Program-made: the position numbers and the translations under genes
NCBI GenBank assembly: GCA_039105265.1
Contig: JAPFFF010000041.1
Coordinates: forward strand, 992,001 to 1,056,000
DNA length: 64,000 nt
Direction of reading: 5' to 3'
Source of the DNA: Tritrichomonas musculus
Lineage: Eukaryota > Parabasalia > Tritrichomonadida > Tritrichomonadidae
Shown here: positions 51,118 through 61,815 of the stretch, in pieces
How positions within the stretch are numbered: the stretch's first letter is position 1
How the letters are laid out: every line of letters starts with the position of its first letter
Notes under the pieces: model-generated
Database searches by the model: none
What the model was told of the DNA's origin: nothing
The model's input: only the letters and a program-made list of their open reading frames with translations

Positions 51118-53262
51118 TTAAATGGTAGTCTTTAAGCGGTCTTCGAAAAAGGCTGTCTTTTTTCTTCTATATTTTAAAGGAGTAACTATTTGATCAGCTA
51201 CATCCATACAACGACAAAAAATATTTTTTATATCTTCATGCGTCAATTGATATTTATTTGTGAATTCATCGAATAAGTTGAAAAGTTCATCTTTTTTTCC
51301 ACCTAGCAGATACGTAGGGAAAAAATGTCCAGTCCATTCATTTAGCTCAGATCTAATATATATTATATCTTGATCTTTTTGGTTTGATTTCAGTTGAATT
51401 TTTTGATATTTAATTATTTCATCAAGTTCGGTTTGGAACACTTTAAATATACCTTCTGGAAAATACATCTGATCTAATTTTTTAATTTTCTTTTTGATTA
51501 TATCGATATATGATTGATTTAATGGCATATCATAATCTATTTTTAATATATTTGAAGAGAAATTAGGTATAATATCATCTGAAGAGGAATTCTGTGAAGA
51601 ATTATTACTAGAGCAAGAATGCATAATTGATTGACCATCTTCAGAATAATAATCATCTTCAGTAAAATGACATTCATCATATTTATAATTTTCATCCTGA
51701 TCTCTGTTCACTAATCTAACTCCAATTACATTTCTTTTTTGATTTTCAAAATAAGGTTGCATTTTTTTGGTTGTGCAATAACCTTCTTCAGAAAAATGTA
51801 TTTGGCATTTACTTGCTAAAGTAAAACCTATATTTTTCATTATAGATTGAATATACTTTAGTTTATCGAATATATCTGCTTTTAAAGAACTTTCTTTTTC
51901 AGAAATGTTATTAGATTTCCAGCAATTAATATTTAAACGAATCCATAACTTTTTATTACTTTTTCCTGATGGACATTGATCTTGAGGGCATTGCACTGCA
52001 TATTCCATAATAAGTTTTTCGTCATTTCCATATACAAGATTTTCAATATTTTTAATATTAATTATTGAACTTGCTGATTGATTCAAAAATGAAGAATTAA
52101 ACATTAATCGTTCAATAATAAAAGCACCCATTGCAGGTGAACCAGGAATGATTTTACAATTAGCATTGTCAATATCTTTGGCATTGATAGTTCCAAATGA
52201 TGGTGAAGATCCACGTTCGTTGGAGCTTGTTACAATAAGATGATTTTCATGCTTCTTATATAATATGTCTGGAAATCCTACTCCATTTAATGTTAAATCT
52301 TTAAAAATGATCAATAATCCACTATTAGTACAATTGATTTTGCTTAATGCATTTTTAACAGCATCAATACCTTTCTGAAACATTGAATGTATAAATGTAT
52401 AATCATGAGGTAGTATAGGAAAAAGCTTATTAAAAGATTCAAAAATCTTAAAGAATAAGTCAGTTTTATCTTTAAACGAAGATCTAAATTTGTCATTAAT
52501 TTGGTTGATTTCTTTTTCATGAAAATGATCATTAGAATTAATAAGAAAATAATATGGAATTTTTTCTTTTTTGAAAAATTTGTAATATTCATTTTCTAAA
52601 GAAATTAGTTCATTGCATTCTTTAAGACTTCCTTTTGGATATATATCACTGGCAACTTTTGCAGCAAAAGAGAGTTCTTTATATGAAGTACCTGAATTAA
52701 TAATTTCAGTAATTGTATAGTATCTTTTTATTTTTAATATCATCGAATTGCTTTTACAGCTTTCATTAAAGATTTGTAGTGACGAATGCGGGATTTGTTG
52801 TAAAAAACCTAGATAAAATTTTAGATAATTTAACTCACCAAAAGAGTCTTCGTCTCCATGATCATACATAAAGAGAATGATATCTTTATTAGGATTATCT
52901 CCAAAATTTTTAAAATAACTTCCCATTTTATAAAAAAGATCATCAAGATTTCGAAACGGTGTAAATTCTAATTCAGATTTTGAAATTTTAATTTTGTATA
53001 TTTCGTTAAGAGTTAATTGAACTGAGATAAAGGGATTAATCGAAGCAATATTAAAATCATTGTTTTCACCTTTTGCAAATATACATACATGCTGTTTATC
53101 GATTCCAAGATGATTGGTGGCCAAACGCTTTATGAGTACAGAATATGATGATAAACTATAATTGTCGTACTTAATCATATTTTTTTGGTTAGTTGACTGA
53201 GATTCATGCATAGCGCTGCTTCCTAGAATAACTAGAATAAAAGTATCTTTCTGATGGAGCAT
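51118..53262 (-). CDS. Clan CD (legumain/caspase-like) cysteine peptidase-like protein
   Basis: A 714-residue protein. After a first strand (DTFILVILGSSAM) and a helix with KRLATNHLGIDKQHVCIFAK, a strand ends in DIILFMYDHGDEDS, matching the catalytic His motif of legumain/caspase folds (YDHG). About 35 residues on comes LQIFNESCKSNSM, like the catalytic Cys motif of legumains (EACESGSM). The remaining 500 residues are unlike legumain and may recognise partners or substrates, with a Ser-rich acidic stretch (HSCSSNNSSQNSSSD) near the middle. No signal peptide, so it is not a lysosomal legumain; a cytosolic caspase/metacaspase-like role is inferred. An initiator-like TTTCATAATC lies about 20 bases upstream of the ATG at 53262. 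Confidence 0.6.
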   Translation of the reverse strand: MLHQKDTFILVILGSSAMHESQSTNQKNMIKYDNYSLSSYSVLIKRLATNHLGIDKQHVCIFAKGENNDFNIASINPFISVQLTLNEIYKIKISKSELEFTPFRNLDDLFYKMGSYFKNFGDNPNKDIILFMYDHGDEDSFGELNYLKFYLGFLQQIPHSSLQIFNESCKSNSMILKIKRYYTITEIINSGTSYKELSFAAKVASDIYPKGSLKECNELISLENEYYKFFKKEKIPYYFLINSNDHFHEKEINQINDKFRSSFKDKTDLFFKIFESFNKLFPILPHDYTFIHSMFQKGIDAVKNALSKINCTNSGLLIIFKDLTLNGVGFPDILYKKHENHLIVTSSNERGSSPSFGTINAKDIDNANCKIIPGSPAMGAFIIERLMFNSSFLNQSASSIINIKNIENLVYGNDEKLIMEYAVQCPQDQCPSGKSNKKLWIRLNINCWKSNNISEKESSLKADIFDKLKYIQSIMKNIGFTLASKCQIHFSEEGYCTTKKMQPYFENQKRNVIGVRLVNRDQDENYKYDECHFTEDDYYSEDGQSIMHSCSSNNSSQNSSSDDIIPNFSSNILKIDYDMPLNQSYIDIIKKKIKKLDQMYFPEGIFKVFQTELDEIIKYQKIQLKSNQKDQDIIYIRSELNEWTGHFFPTYLLGGKKDELFNLFDEFTNKYQLTHEDIKNIFCRCMDVADQIVTPLKYRRKKTAFFEDRLKTTI

Positions 53263-53585
53263 TGAAAATATTGATTATGAAATCTGTTTTCTAACAAAAT
53301 AAATTATCTGAAAATTTGAGATAAAAAAATCCTTTTTAAACTTTTTATTAAAAAATTTTATAATAAAGAAATCTTGTCTGAAAATTTGAGAAAAAAAATC
53401 ATTAGAATAAATAAGAAAATAATCTTCAATTGTATCAAATTCTATTTTTTATTAATCAAATATTTTATAAAATTATAATTAATATTCATTATTCTATATT
53501 TATTTAATATTAGAAAATATAATTTGTCAAATTTTGAAAAGATATATGAGATGAAAATATTGAGAAAAGCTTTAACCAAACATAA
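53263..53585. other. AT-rich spacer between divergent genes
   Basis: No gene. A repeated phrase (TCTGAAAATTTGAGA) occurs at about 53308 and 53377, and TAAAAAAATC follows each copy. Confidence 0.4.
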
Positions 53586-55212
53586 ATGGAAGTCGAAAAC
53601 GCTTTTTTCAACACTTCTGATTACAATCTTCAACATAAAGTGCTTGGAAAAGGAACTTATGGCAAAGTATATCTTGCAGAGCGTGTTTCAGATCATGAAG
53701 AATTTGCTGCTAAAGTTATTAATGTCGGGTCTGAGTTTGATGGCCATGAACAAATGCTCTTTCTCCGTGAATCATTCATCATGCAAAAATTAAATCATGC
53801 TGCAATTGTTAAATTCATTGGAATTAATTTCAGATCATTTTCGGATCAACAATATCTCCAACCAACTATTATTACTGAATATTTACGACATGGATCACTT
53901 AAAGACATCCTATTAAAAGAAAAAAGCTCTTTATCAAATAAAGAATGGACTGCAACAAAAAAATATATTAATCTTCTTGGAATAAGTGATGCTTTACGAT
54001 ACTTGCATGAACATGGTATTGCTCATCGAGATCTAAAACCAGAAAACATTCTGCTTGATGATGATTATTATCCACGAGTTTGTGATTTCGGTTTTTCTAA
54101 ATACAAAATCAACAAATTTATCAATGTCACGACAATTCGGTACACCATTATATTTACCCCCTGAAATTCTTAGTGGAGATGAGATATATAACCAGTCTGT
54201 TGATGTTTATGCCTTTGCATTGATTGCATATGAAATTGTAACAGGTAAACAGCCTTTTTCTGAGCTTTTTGAAAGCACATCAGAATTTTTGTCATACCAA
54301 AAGATCATCGATGGTTACCGTCCAAAGTTTCCATCATTTGTTGATGAGAAAATGCGTGATTTAATCACAAGGTGTTGGAGTGAAAGACCAGAAGATCGGC
54401 CAACATTCAAAGAAATATTTGAAGAGCTTTCAAATGATTTAACGTACTTTACTGAATTTGTTGATGAAACAGATATCCAAGACTATTTATATTTACTATC
54501 TCAAACTAACGAAGAACAACAAAAGAAAAAGTCGAATTCACTTAAAAGCGAAAATCAAAGTCATTTAGAAAAACAACTTAACGAATTGAAAGCCAAAATT
54601 TCTGAATTACAAAATGATCAAGACTTGCTTTATAAATCAAACGAGCATTTGTATTTAGGACTTGTTTCACTTCTAGGTGACAAGAATACACGAAATTTGG
54701 AAAAAGTTAAAAATGAATTGAAAATTTCATCAAAGCAAGGTAACCGTTATGCATCATTCATTTTAGGTCTTCTTTATGAAACCGGTGAAGAATTTAAAGG
54801 AAACATCAAAAAATCATTAAAATATTATGAGATATCTTCACAACAAAAAGGATTAGATGGATTAAGGAGAATTGGATATTTGTATGCAAATGGTTATGGT
54901 GTCAAGCAAAATCACTTCAAAGCTAAAGATTATTTTGAAAAAGCTGCTGATTGTGGTGATTCGCTTGCTTTAACTAACTTAGGATATCTTTACCAAAATG
55001 GGCTGGGTTGCAAACAAGATTACAAAAAAGCTATAGATTATTATCAAAAAGCTGCTGAATTGAGTGAGGCTAATGCATTAACGATCCTCGGCGTTCTTTA
55101 CTATAATGGTGAAGGTGTTAAAAAAAATCACGCCAAAGCTAAAAAATATTTTGAAAAAGCTGTCAAATTTTGGGAAAAAGCTGCTTTGAAAAACTTAAAG
55201 ATTTTTAATTAA
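53586..55212 (+). CDS. TKL protein kinase with Sel1 repeats, frameshifted
   Basis: The first frame (53586-54164) has a full N-lobe: glycine loop GKGTYGKVYL, Lys43 in FAAKV, catalytic loop AHRDLKPENILL, metal site VCDFGFSK. Near 54,118-54,130 the frame shifts by one base. The second frame (to 55212) continues with RQFGTPLYLPPEILSGDE, VDVYAFALIAYEIVTGKQP and RCWSERPEDRPTF, then a coiled coil. About four to five Sel1 repeats follow, such as AKDYFEKAADCGDSLALTNLG YLYQNGLG in pattern. Kinases of this layout are numerous in trichomonads and combine signalling with a protein-binding repeat array. All catalytic residues are present, so only the shift prevents a normal product; it may be a real mutation or an error. 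Confidence 0.82.
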
Positions 55213-55580
55213 GAAATTTTAAATGATTTTATGAATAAAAAATTTTTATTTTTTTGCAAATTCTCAGCAAACTTTCTTTTTTTATCTTGCAATAAAGTCA
55301 AAATATAAATATATGTAAAATTTTCCATGTAAAAAATGAAATAAAAAATGAATAAATACTAATTCATTTTTAAAGAAATACTAATTTTAGCTTGATAATA
55401 AAAGATTAATACAATAATGAATATTTGCATTCCATTATCCATGGTTTTTTCTCTTTATTGTTTGAATTCAAATTACGATATGATTTCAATACTAACCTAT
55501 TTCAATTCAACTGAAAGTAAATTCAATATTTTTTTTTTTGATAAATCAATCAAAATATCATTTCATTTCATTTGGTAAAC
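55213..55580. other. AT-rich spacer
   Basis: No gene. An initiator-like TTTCATTTCATTTGG lies within about 20 bases before the Myb ATG at 55581. Confidence 0.5.
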
Positions 55581-56126
55581 ATGATTATTACGAGAAACAA
55601 TCAATTATTTACAGTTTTTGATATCGATTTCATCAAAAAACAAGTTTTTCATCCCAAATCTCTGTTTTCAAAAGATGAAGATGAAAAATTAAAAGATCTT
55701 GTTAACTTTTATGGAATTGATAATTGGAAAATCGTTTCATCTCAAATGAAAAACCGAAATATAAGGCAATGCAAAGAGCGATGATTTAATTATTTAATGC
55801 CTGAAATTAAAAAAACTGATTGGTCAAAAGAAGAAGATGAATTACTTCTAAATTTACATTCAGAATATGGACCAAAATGGAAACAAATTTCTTTAAAAAT
55901 TTCAGGAAGAACTGATATAAATGTAAAAAATAGATATAATCTTTTACAAAGACGAAAAAACAGAATAGAAAAGAAGAAAACTAAAAAAGAAACAGAAATT
56001 GATCATGCATCAATAAATAATTGCTCTGATGACTCAAGTGATGTACAAAATAGATATTCATCAAATGAAAAAGAATTCATATTATTTGATGATTTTCAAA
56101 TAATAAATTTTTCTCAATTTGATTGA
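55581..56126 (+). pseudogene. Two-repeat Myb gene with one in-frame stop
   Basis: ATG 55581 (MIITRNNQLFT) leads into Myb repeat 1 (KSLFSKDEDEKLKDLVNFYG to NIRQCKER), then TGA at 55782-55784 exactly where Myb repeats have W or an aromatic residue (QCKER-stop-FNYL). Reading continues in the same frame through repeat 2 (DWSKEEDELLLNLHSEYG to NVKNRYNLL), a basic run and an acidic tail. A single TGG to TGA change would explain it. The related gene at 18,489 has F there. Everything else looks functional, so the lesion is recent or an error. Confidence 0.78.
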
Positions 56127-56446
56127 AATCTTGGTTAATTAAAGATATATAATTTCTTAAAATAGCCTTTAATACTTTTTAAAACTATATTTATTTTTGT
56201 TATCAAATTCTAGCTAAATCTAGATTTGGTATTATTCATAATTTTATATTAACAAAAAGTTTTGATTCAATGATGAAACATGATTTGCAAAATATTATAA
56301 TAAAAAAGTAATACAATTGTTTTTAATCAATCCAAATGCACAATTCAAGCAAAATAATTAAACAAATGAATCATTCAGAATTAGCATAGCATTTGACAAG
56401 CATTCTGTTTTATAAATAAAAAAAATAAAAAATATATATTATTTTA
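56127..56446. other. AT-rich spacer
   Basis: No gene or clear repeat seen. Confidence 0.5.
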
Positions 56447-57362
56447 TTACACTTTTTTAGAAAAAGAATATGAAGCAAGTTCATCAAAAGCTAAATTTAA
56501 AATAGAAGTATTAACATCATTAGAAGATAGAGCTTTCAATTTATCATCTATCAATTTTAAAATCTGTTCAATTAAAAAAGTACAAATCAGGGAAAACCTT
56601 AAAAATTCTCATTAACGAATGTACGATCATTGCAACATTTTCATCATTAACTTTTAAACAATTTGGCAAATATTTTACAACATCTCTGCAAATGTAGTAA
56701 TTATTCATACCACTATTAATGTCAATCATATACGAGCACAAAAAGAGAATGAAATATAAAACGTTTGAAGATTTACAATTTTTTTTTGTAATATCATTAA
56801 TAGTAACATAAAAAGTAGATAAAACGGTTGCACCATGAGCGATTGAATAAATTAATTCATGTTCACAACCTTGAAAAATAAAGGGTATAATAATCCAAGG
56901 AGAAACTATAAATAAATCATTAATAAAATTAAAAACGATTTTTTTCTCAATTAAAGAATCTTTTAATAATTCAAAAGCAGAATACAAAATTAAAACGACA
57001 GAACCGTTTTTATCTTTATCATTAAAGGGATAAATTTTTTCATAAAGAGCAACATAATCAATTAAAGAAATTAAAACAATTTGTAAAGAATATTTATTAT
57101 GAAAAATATCAATTGGAAAATCAAAAATTTTATGTAATTGTTCGATATTAATTGGACCACCTAAAGTATAAATTGTATCAACAGAAAATTGAAAAGACGA
57201 TACAAATCTTAAGCACATCCAATCATTAAAAATATTTTCATTAATTAAAAAATATTCATTTTTATAAATAATATTTGTTAATTTAATTAAAAAGTCTTCT
57301 GAATGTCCTTTAGATAGTAAATAATATGGATCTAATGTAAAATATGGTGATTGATAAAATAT
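56447..57362 (-). pseudogene. 5'-truncated, frameshifted gene of unknown helical protein
   Basis: A main open frame (56568-57218 from its first ATG) can be extended upstream to about 57362 without ATG (SPYFTLDPYYLLSKGHSEDF...ENIFNDW). At the 3' end a frameshift near 56575 leads to a further coherent 45 residues (LIEQILKLIDDKLKAL to SYSFSKKV) ending at 56447. The protein is helical, perhaps ARM/HEAT-like, with no known motif. Lack of a start and the shift mark it as a remnant. Its 5' end meets the start of the divergent PARP-like gene. Confidence 0.5.
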
Positions 57363-58784
57363 ATGGTTAATATATCAAATATTGAATTAAACTTTTTATT
57401 CGTTGATGCACAACAAATTACAAATCTTAATGAATTCAAAGAAAAGTTATTTGAACCATTGGAATCGCCAATTGTTGGTAATCTTATCAATCAAACTGAA
57501 TTAGAATGGCCGACTAAAGAAACATTCAAAAATCTTATATCAAAAAAATCTGTAAATCTTCTTCAAAACACGAAAATTTTTGAAGATATAAATTTTGAAG
57601 AAATTAAAAACAAAATCCAGCAAATACTTGATTTACAACAAAACAAGAATAAAAATTTGTTGTTTGTTTATGATAATATTTCAATGTATCATTCGATGGA
57701 AGAAAAAGTTCGATTTGATATTGAAAACAGCCCGAATGAACTAACAATTGTTGGTGAAACAATCATTGCCAACAAATATATTGAAAAATATAAAGAATCC
57801 AAGCAGGAAATTATTGAAAAAGTTAAAGAACTTGACAAAATAAAAGAACTTTTTCTTTATCATGGAACAAGCATTTTGAAACAGCCAATGATCATTAAAG
57901 ATCACTATCTAATGCCAGGCAAAGATAAAGTTGAACAGACAGACCAAGGTTATTATGGCAAAGGTATTTATGCAACTGATGATATCTTCTATGCAACAAT
58001 GTATTCGAACAATTATAACTTATTAAAGGATAATGAAAAAGTAAGTGTTTTATGCTGCATTTCTTTTTATAATGACAAACAAAAAACGATAATTGAAAGG
58101 AAAGATAAGAACAAATATTTAGGTAAGTCTTTACCTGAAATAATAGAAAAAAACTATGGAATTCATTTGGCTTTTGTTGGAAGTAATCACGGCTTCATTC
58201 CTTTTGATCCTAATGAGGATGTGATTGATGAGTTGCTAATTACAGCGAATGAATTTGTTTTTCCAAACAAATATCAAATTGTTCCAATTTGTTCATTGTC
58301 TGTAATGCGACCAGAATTCTTCATCCTTTGGGTCAACACGACCGACAATTTTAAAGATTATTTAAACGAATTGAAATCATCAGTTGAAGAGAACGTTTAT
58401 TATACCGATTCTATTGAACAAGCTTGCCAAATCGCTGAATATAAAAAAAGAAATAAAATTAAACTCATCTTAACTTTTGATGAAATTAATGTGGGTGAAG
58501 ATTATATCGATGCAATAAGAGAAATATTTATGTCAAATTTCATTTGCCTTGTTTTTTCAGATGATTTAAATCTAAAAAAAATTACTCAAAATAAAGAAAA
58601 CGTACTTTTTGCAAGCGAAAAAGATCTCTTATTCAAATTCGCTGAAATGAGTTTCAATCAATCTGAATTAAAATCTATTTGTGATAATCTTAAATCGAAA
58701 TACAATTTGAAATTAAGAATTAACAAAAAAGCTTTGAATTTCAATCAAAATAATTTCATATTCGACAAGATTAAAGTGGATTAA
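57363..58784 (+). CDS. PARP-like ADP-ribosyltransferase
   Basis: A 473-residue protein from ATG 57363. The middle contains the pieces of a PARP catalytic fold: ELFLYHGTSIL (NAD-binding His near residue 167), GYYGKGIYATDDIFYATMYS (Tyr region near 197-212), and ITANEFVFPNKYQIVPICSL with a Glu near 296 that fits the catalytic H-Y-E triad. Such enzymes transfer ADP-ribose from NAD to proteins or nucleic acids. The N-terminal 150 and C-terminal 150 residues show no domain I can name; the C-terminal part has Rossmann-like strands (IKLILTFDEI, FICLVFSDDL). No signal peptide. Target unknown. It starts right against a decayed minus-strand gene. Confidence 0.7.
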   Translation: MVNISNIELNFLFVDAQQITNLNEFKEKLFEPLESPIVGNLINQTELEWPTKETFKNLISKKSVNLLQNTKIFEDINFEEIKNKIQQILDLQQNKNKNLLFVYDNISMYHSMEEKVRFDIENSPNELTIVGETIIANKYIEKYKESKQEIIEKVKELDKIKELFLYHGTSILKQPMIIKDHYLMPGKDKVEQTDQGYYGKGIYATDDIFYATMYSNNYNLLKDNEKVSVLCCISFYNDKQKTIIERKDKNKYLGKSLPEIIEKNYGIHLAFVGSNHGFIPFDPNEDVIDELLITANEFVFPNKYQIVPICSLSVMRPEFFILWVNTTDNFKDYLNELKSSVEENVYYTDSIEQACQIAEYKKRNKIKLILTFDEINVGEDYIDAIREIFMSNFICLVFSDDLNLKKITQNKENVLFASEKDLLFKFAEMSFNQSELKSICDNLKSKYNLKLRINKKALNFNQNNFIFDKIKVD

Positions 58785-59144
58785 GAACGCTTGATATATT
58801 AATAAAGAGCTTCGTATTGATATTTTATTTATAATGGGAAAAATTCCAAACTTTTTGGCATTTTTGTAAACAAAATATCATGTATTTATGCTTTTATCTA
58901 TATATAAAAAAGTATAAACGTATTATTTTAGTATAAGTTGATATCGATCTGTATATTAAATTAAAATATTAAAAAGAAAATTAAAAAGCTAATTATATTA
59001 TTCGCTACATTTTTATTCATATCAATAACATTTTTTCATTTTTCTCCATGAATTAAAAAGAATACCAATTATAATATCATTCGTAATAATTAAAGAAAAT
59101 AGGTAATATTTTGGGTTAGACATTACTAATCATTACCAAAATTA
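58785..59144. other. AT-rich spacer
   Basis: No gene, repeat or RNA recognised between two convergent genes. Confidence 0.5.
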
Positions 59145-61175
59145 TTAAACATCAACGTTATTATCACAAAAATAATCATCTTTTTTATCTTCATCAAAAT
59201 GATTAATTTGAATTAAATAATTATCTCCTTTGTTATGATCATAAATGATATTATCATCAATATTGTTATTTTCAGCATTAGAATCTTTATCTTTGACATT
59301 ATTATCAATAATAATATCATCTTCAAATTTATTAACTTTCAATCTTATAATTTCATCCTTGTTATTATCATAAACATAAATATTATCATTAATACTATTT
59401 TCATTAATGTTAATATCATCTTTGTTGTTGTTTTCAATAATGTCAATAATATTATCTTCTTCTTCATTTTCACTATCTTCTTTTATAACATCTTCCTCTT
59501 CAATATCACAATTATAATCTTCATTTGTGCGTAAATTAGTAATAAAGAACTGCAGACAGTTACAATCTTGATTTTTATTTGGGATAATTTTTATTTGGTC
59601 ATCTTCAGCTTTTTGAATGACAAATTTTCTGATTTCTTCCAAATTGCAAACTTTCTTAATATCTTCTATTGTTTCATCATTTTCATCAGCGAAAACCAAC
59701 CAAATTTCACCAAATGTTTGACTATTCAATAAGTTCAATATCCTGTCTAGAGACCTCGTCGCTTTTCTATAGCCGGCATGACTCAAATCAATCTTGATTG
59801 TTGGCACGATTTTGGGCATGTCCATTTTCCCGTACAATTCGATGAAATGCTTTGTTTTTAATCTTAAAGAGTCCAAAGCTTTGTAATTATTCAAAATGTT
59901 TGAAACTCTTTCAAAATCAGTGATGCCACTGTCGGTTATCATGTATTCCATCATTTCCTCATCGTATGCGCATTCTTTGGACAAGTTGAGTAATGATTGG
60001 ACGGTTAGTTTTGGATGCAGCTCGGCGAGCTCCATGAAATAAGAGTAAAAATGATCAGGAATCTCGTTGACGCGTTGGAGAATTTTGACAATTTTGTTTT
60101 CATCGTAAGCTTTGTCTCTGGCGGCATGTTCAATGAACTGGCGATCATAATAATAATTATTCATCAATGTTTCAACAATGCTCATTTCAAAAGCTCTGTC
60201 TCTGTTCTCGTTGACTCGATTGTCTGGCAAGGAAAGATTGAAGTATTTCAGAAATTTTTTTGCCATTGTGTTTGCGAGTTCTTCATGCTGATAATGCGAA
60301 GCCAAAATCATGTGGCAGATGTATGGCATGTTTATGAAGTTCTTTCTGACATGCTTGAACGTTTTTACAACCGGTTTGTCCCTGTTTTTTTCGTTGTTCA
60401 TGTGCCTGAAAACATCGGGATCGACATTGAAAAATTTTATGATGGTCTCATCGTTCATGGTCAAGTCAAAAAGTGGCCCGTACTCTTCTTTTGCGATCTG
60501 GTGGTAGGATGAGATTGGGCAAATAATATAGTAACCGCTTTCATTGTTGAATATACAATCAAATCCGCACATTTTTATGGTCATTAAGACCAATGGGCGT
60601 AAAAATGGTTTCTTTTTGACATATCGTATCTGATCCGCCGTTATTTGTTGGTATTTGAAGCCTCGTTCAGGAATAAGGCAAACATAATCAACTTTGTTTT
60701 GAAGTGCGCTTAAAAGAGTTTGGCGTATATGCGCTATCCATTCAAATGGATTTACAATATTTGGATCATCTCCACGCATATCAATTTCGATTATCGTTTG
60801 ATAATTTATATATTCATTTCTTTCATTTAAAAATTGATTTTTCGGTTTTTTATATCTAAGTAAATGCTTATTTTTTGAAATATTTATTATTGATTGGTCA
60901 TTTGGATTATTATCTCTTTGTTGTTCATTTAGAATAATATTTTGTTGTTGTTCTTTTGGATTTTTATCTTTTAATTGTTTATTTGGATCATTATTTTGCT
61001 TTTGTTCATTTGTATTATTATTTATTTGTTGTCCATTTGGATCATTTTGTTGTTGTTGTTCAAATGGATTATTATTTTTTGAAGTATTTTGATTTTTTTG
61101 AATCGGATTTGCTGTATTTACAATTTCTGCTATTTCTGGATCAACTGGCTTGTGTTTTGAGCAAATACATCCCAT
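59145..61175 (-). CDS. Lipid-anchored-type protein with Asn-rich tails, unknown function
   Basis: A 676-residue protein starting MGCICSKHK, a classical dual acylation signal (myristoyl Gly2 with palmitoyl Cys3 and Cys5), so it should sit on the inner face of membranes. Residues 20-110 and 560-676 are Asn/Gln/Asp-rich low complexity. The folded middle (about 125-540) has two strands-plus-helix segments beginning TIIEIDMRGDD and TIKIDLSHAGYRKATRSL that resemble each other, and a helical region between. They faintly recall Smr-type starts but lack the rest. Function unknown. An initiator-like TCATAAAATC lies about 25 bases upstream of the ATG. Confidence 0.7.
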   Translation of the reverse strand: MGCICSKHKPVDPEIAEIVNTANPIQKNQNTSKNNNPFEQQQQNDPNGQQINNNTNEQKQNNDPNKQLKDKNPKEQQQNIILNEQQRDNNPNDQSIINISKNKHLLRYKKPKNQFLNERNEYINYQTIIEIDMRGDDPNIVNPFEWIAHIRQTLLSALQNKVDYVCLIPERGFKYQQITADQIRYVKKKPFLRPLVLMTIKMCGFDCIFNNESGYYIICPISSYHQIAKEEYGPLFDLTMNDETIIKFFNVDPDVFRHMNNEKNRDKPVVKTFKHVRKNFINMPYICHMILASHYQHEELANTMAKKFLKYFNLSLPDNRVNENRDRAFEMSIVETLMNNYYYDRQFIEHAARDKAYDENKIVKILQRVNEIPDHFYSYFMELAELHPKLTVQSLLNLSKECAYDEEMMEYMITDSGITDFERVSNILNNYKALDSLRLKTKHFIELYGKMDMPKIVPTIKIDLSHAGYRKATRSLDRILNLLNSQTFGEIWLVFADENDETIEDIKKVCNLEEIRKFVIQKAEDDQIKIIPNKNQDCNCLQFFITNLRTNEDYNCDIEEEDVIKEDSENEEEDNIIDIIENNNKDDININENSINDNIYVYDNNKDEIIRLKVNKFEDDIIIDNNVKDKDSNAENNNIDDNIIYDHNKGDNYLIQINHFDEDKKDDYFCDNNVDV

Positions 61176-61815
61176 TAAAAGAAGTAAAAATTGATTTTAT
61201 GAGAGAATAACTTTTTGAATTTAAATAACGTATTAAAAAATATCAAAAATAAATAATTTTATTCTCAGAATTTTGTTAAGATTTATATTTCATAAAAATA
61301 TTTTTCTGAGAAAAAAAAAAACGTTCATTTTATGTTTCATATATATGGACGAAAAAATGATTTAAAAAAAAAAAACCAAAATAATAAAAATTTAAATAAT
61401 GATAATATTGCAAATGAAGAAAAAAAGTATTGATAATTATGTAATCTTTATTTCCTCAATTTATTTAAATTAAAATACTCTCTCATTTATAGTCGTGTGG
61501 TAGCATTTTCACTAATGTTTCCATTTTCCTCTGCCATAATACCAGAAAATTATTCTATCTTGCAAAAAAAAAAAAAAAAAACATTTTCTATAGTATCGTT
61601 CTTTTTGATTGTTTTATTGAATTGTATTTCTCCATCGCTTTGAGAGAACCAATCATGAACTTGGTTTAACAGGATTGATTAAAATTCAATCAAATAATTA
61701 TAAAAAAAAAAAAAAAATCTCTGATGAAGTTGAAAAAAAAAAAACTTATTGAAATCCAACCATTTAGTAAAAATAATAAGTTTACATTGCTAATATATTT
61801 TAATTTTCAATTTTT
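61176..61815. other. AT-rich spacer with poly-A tracts
   Basis: No gene. Several A runs of 10-18 bases (for example 61565-61581, 61702-61715) and no other structure. Confidence 0.5.

Noticed and set aside
55782-55784. TGA read as Trp (variant code)
   Set aside because: TGA sits at a Trp position in the Myb gene, but other genes here (for example the integrase at 1456) end in TGA and use TGG for Trp, so the standard code holds.
59235-59534. 99-codon Ile/Asn-rich plus-strand ORF
   Set aside because: Antisense of the Asn/Asp-rich tail of the gene at 59,145; low complexity only.
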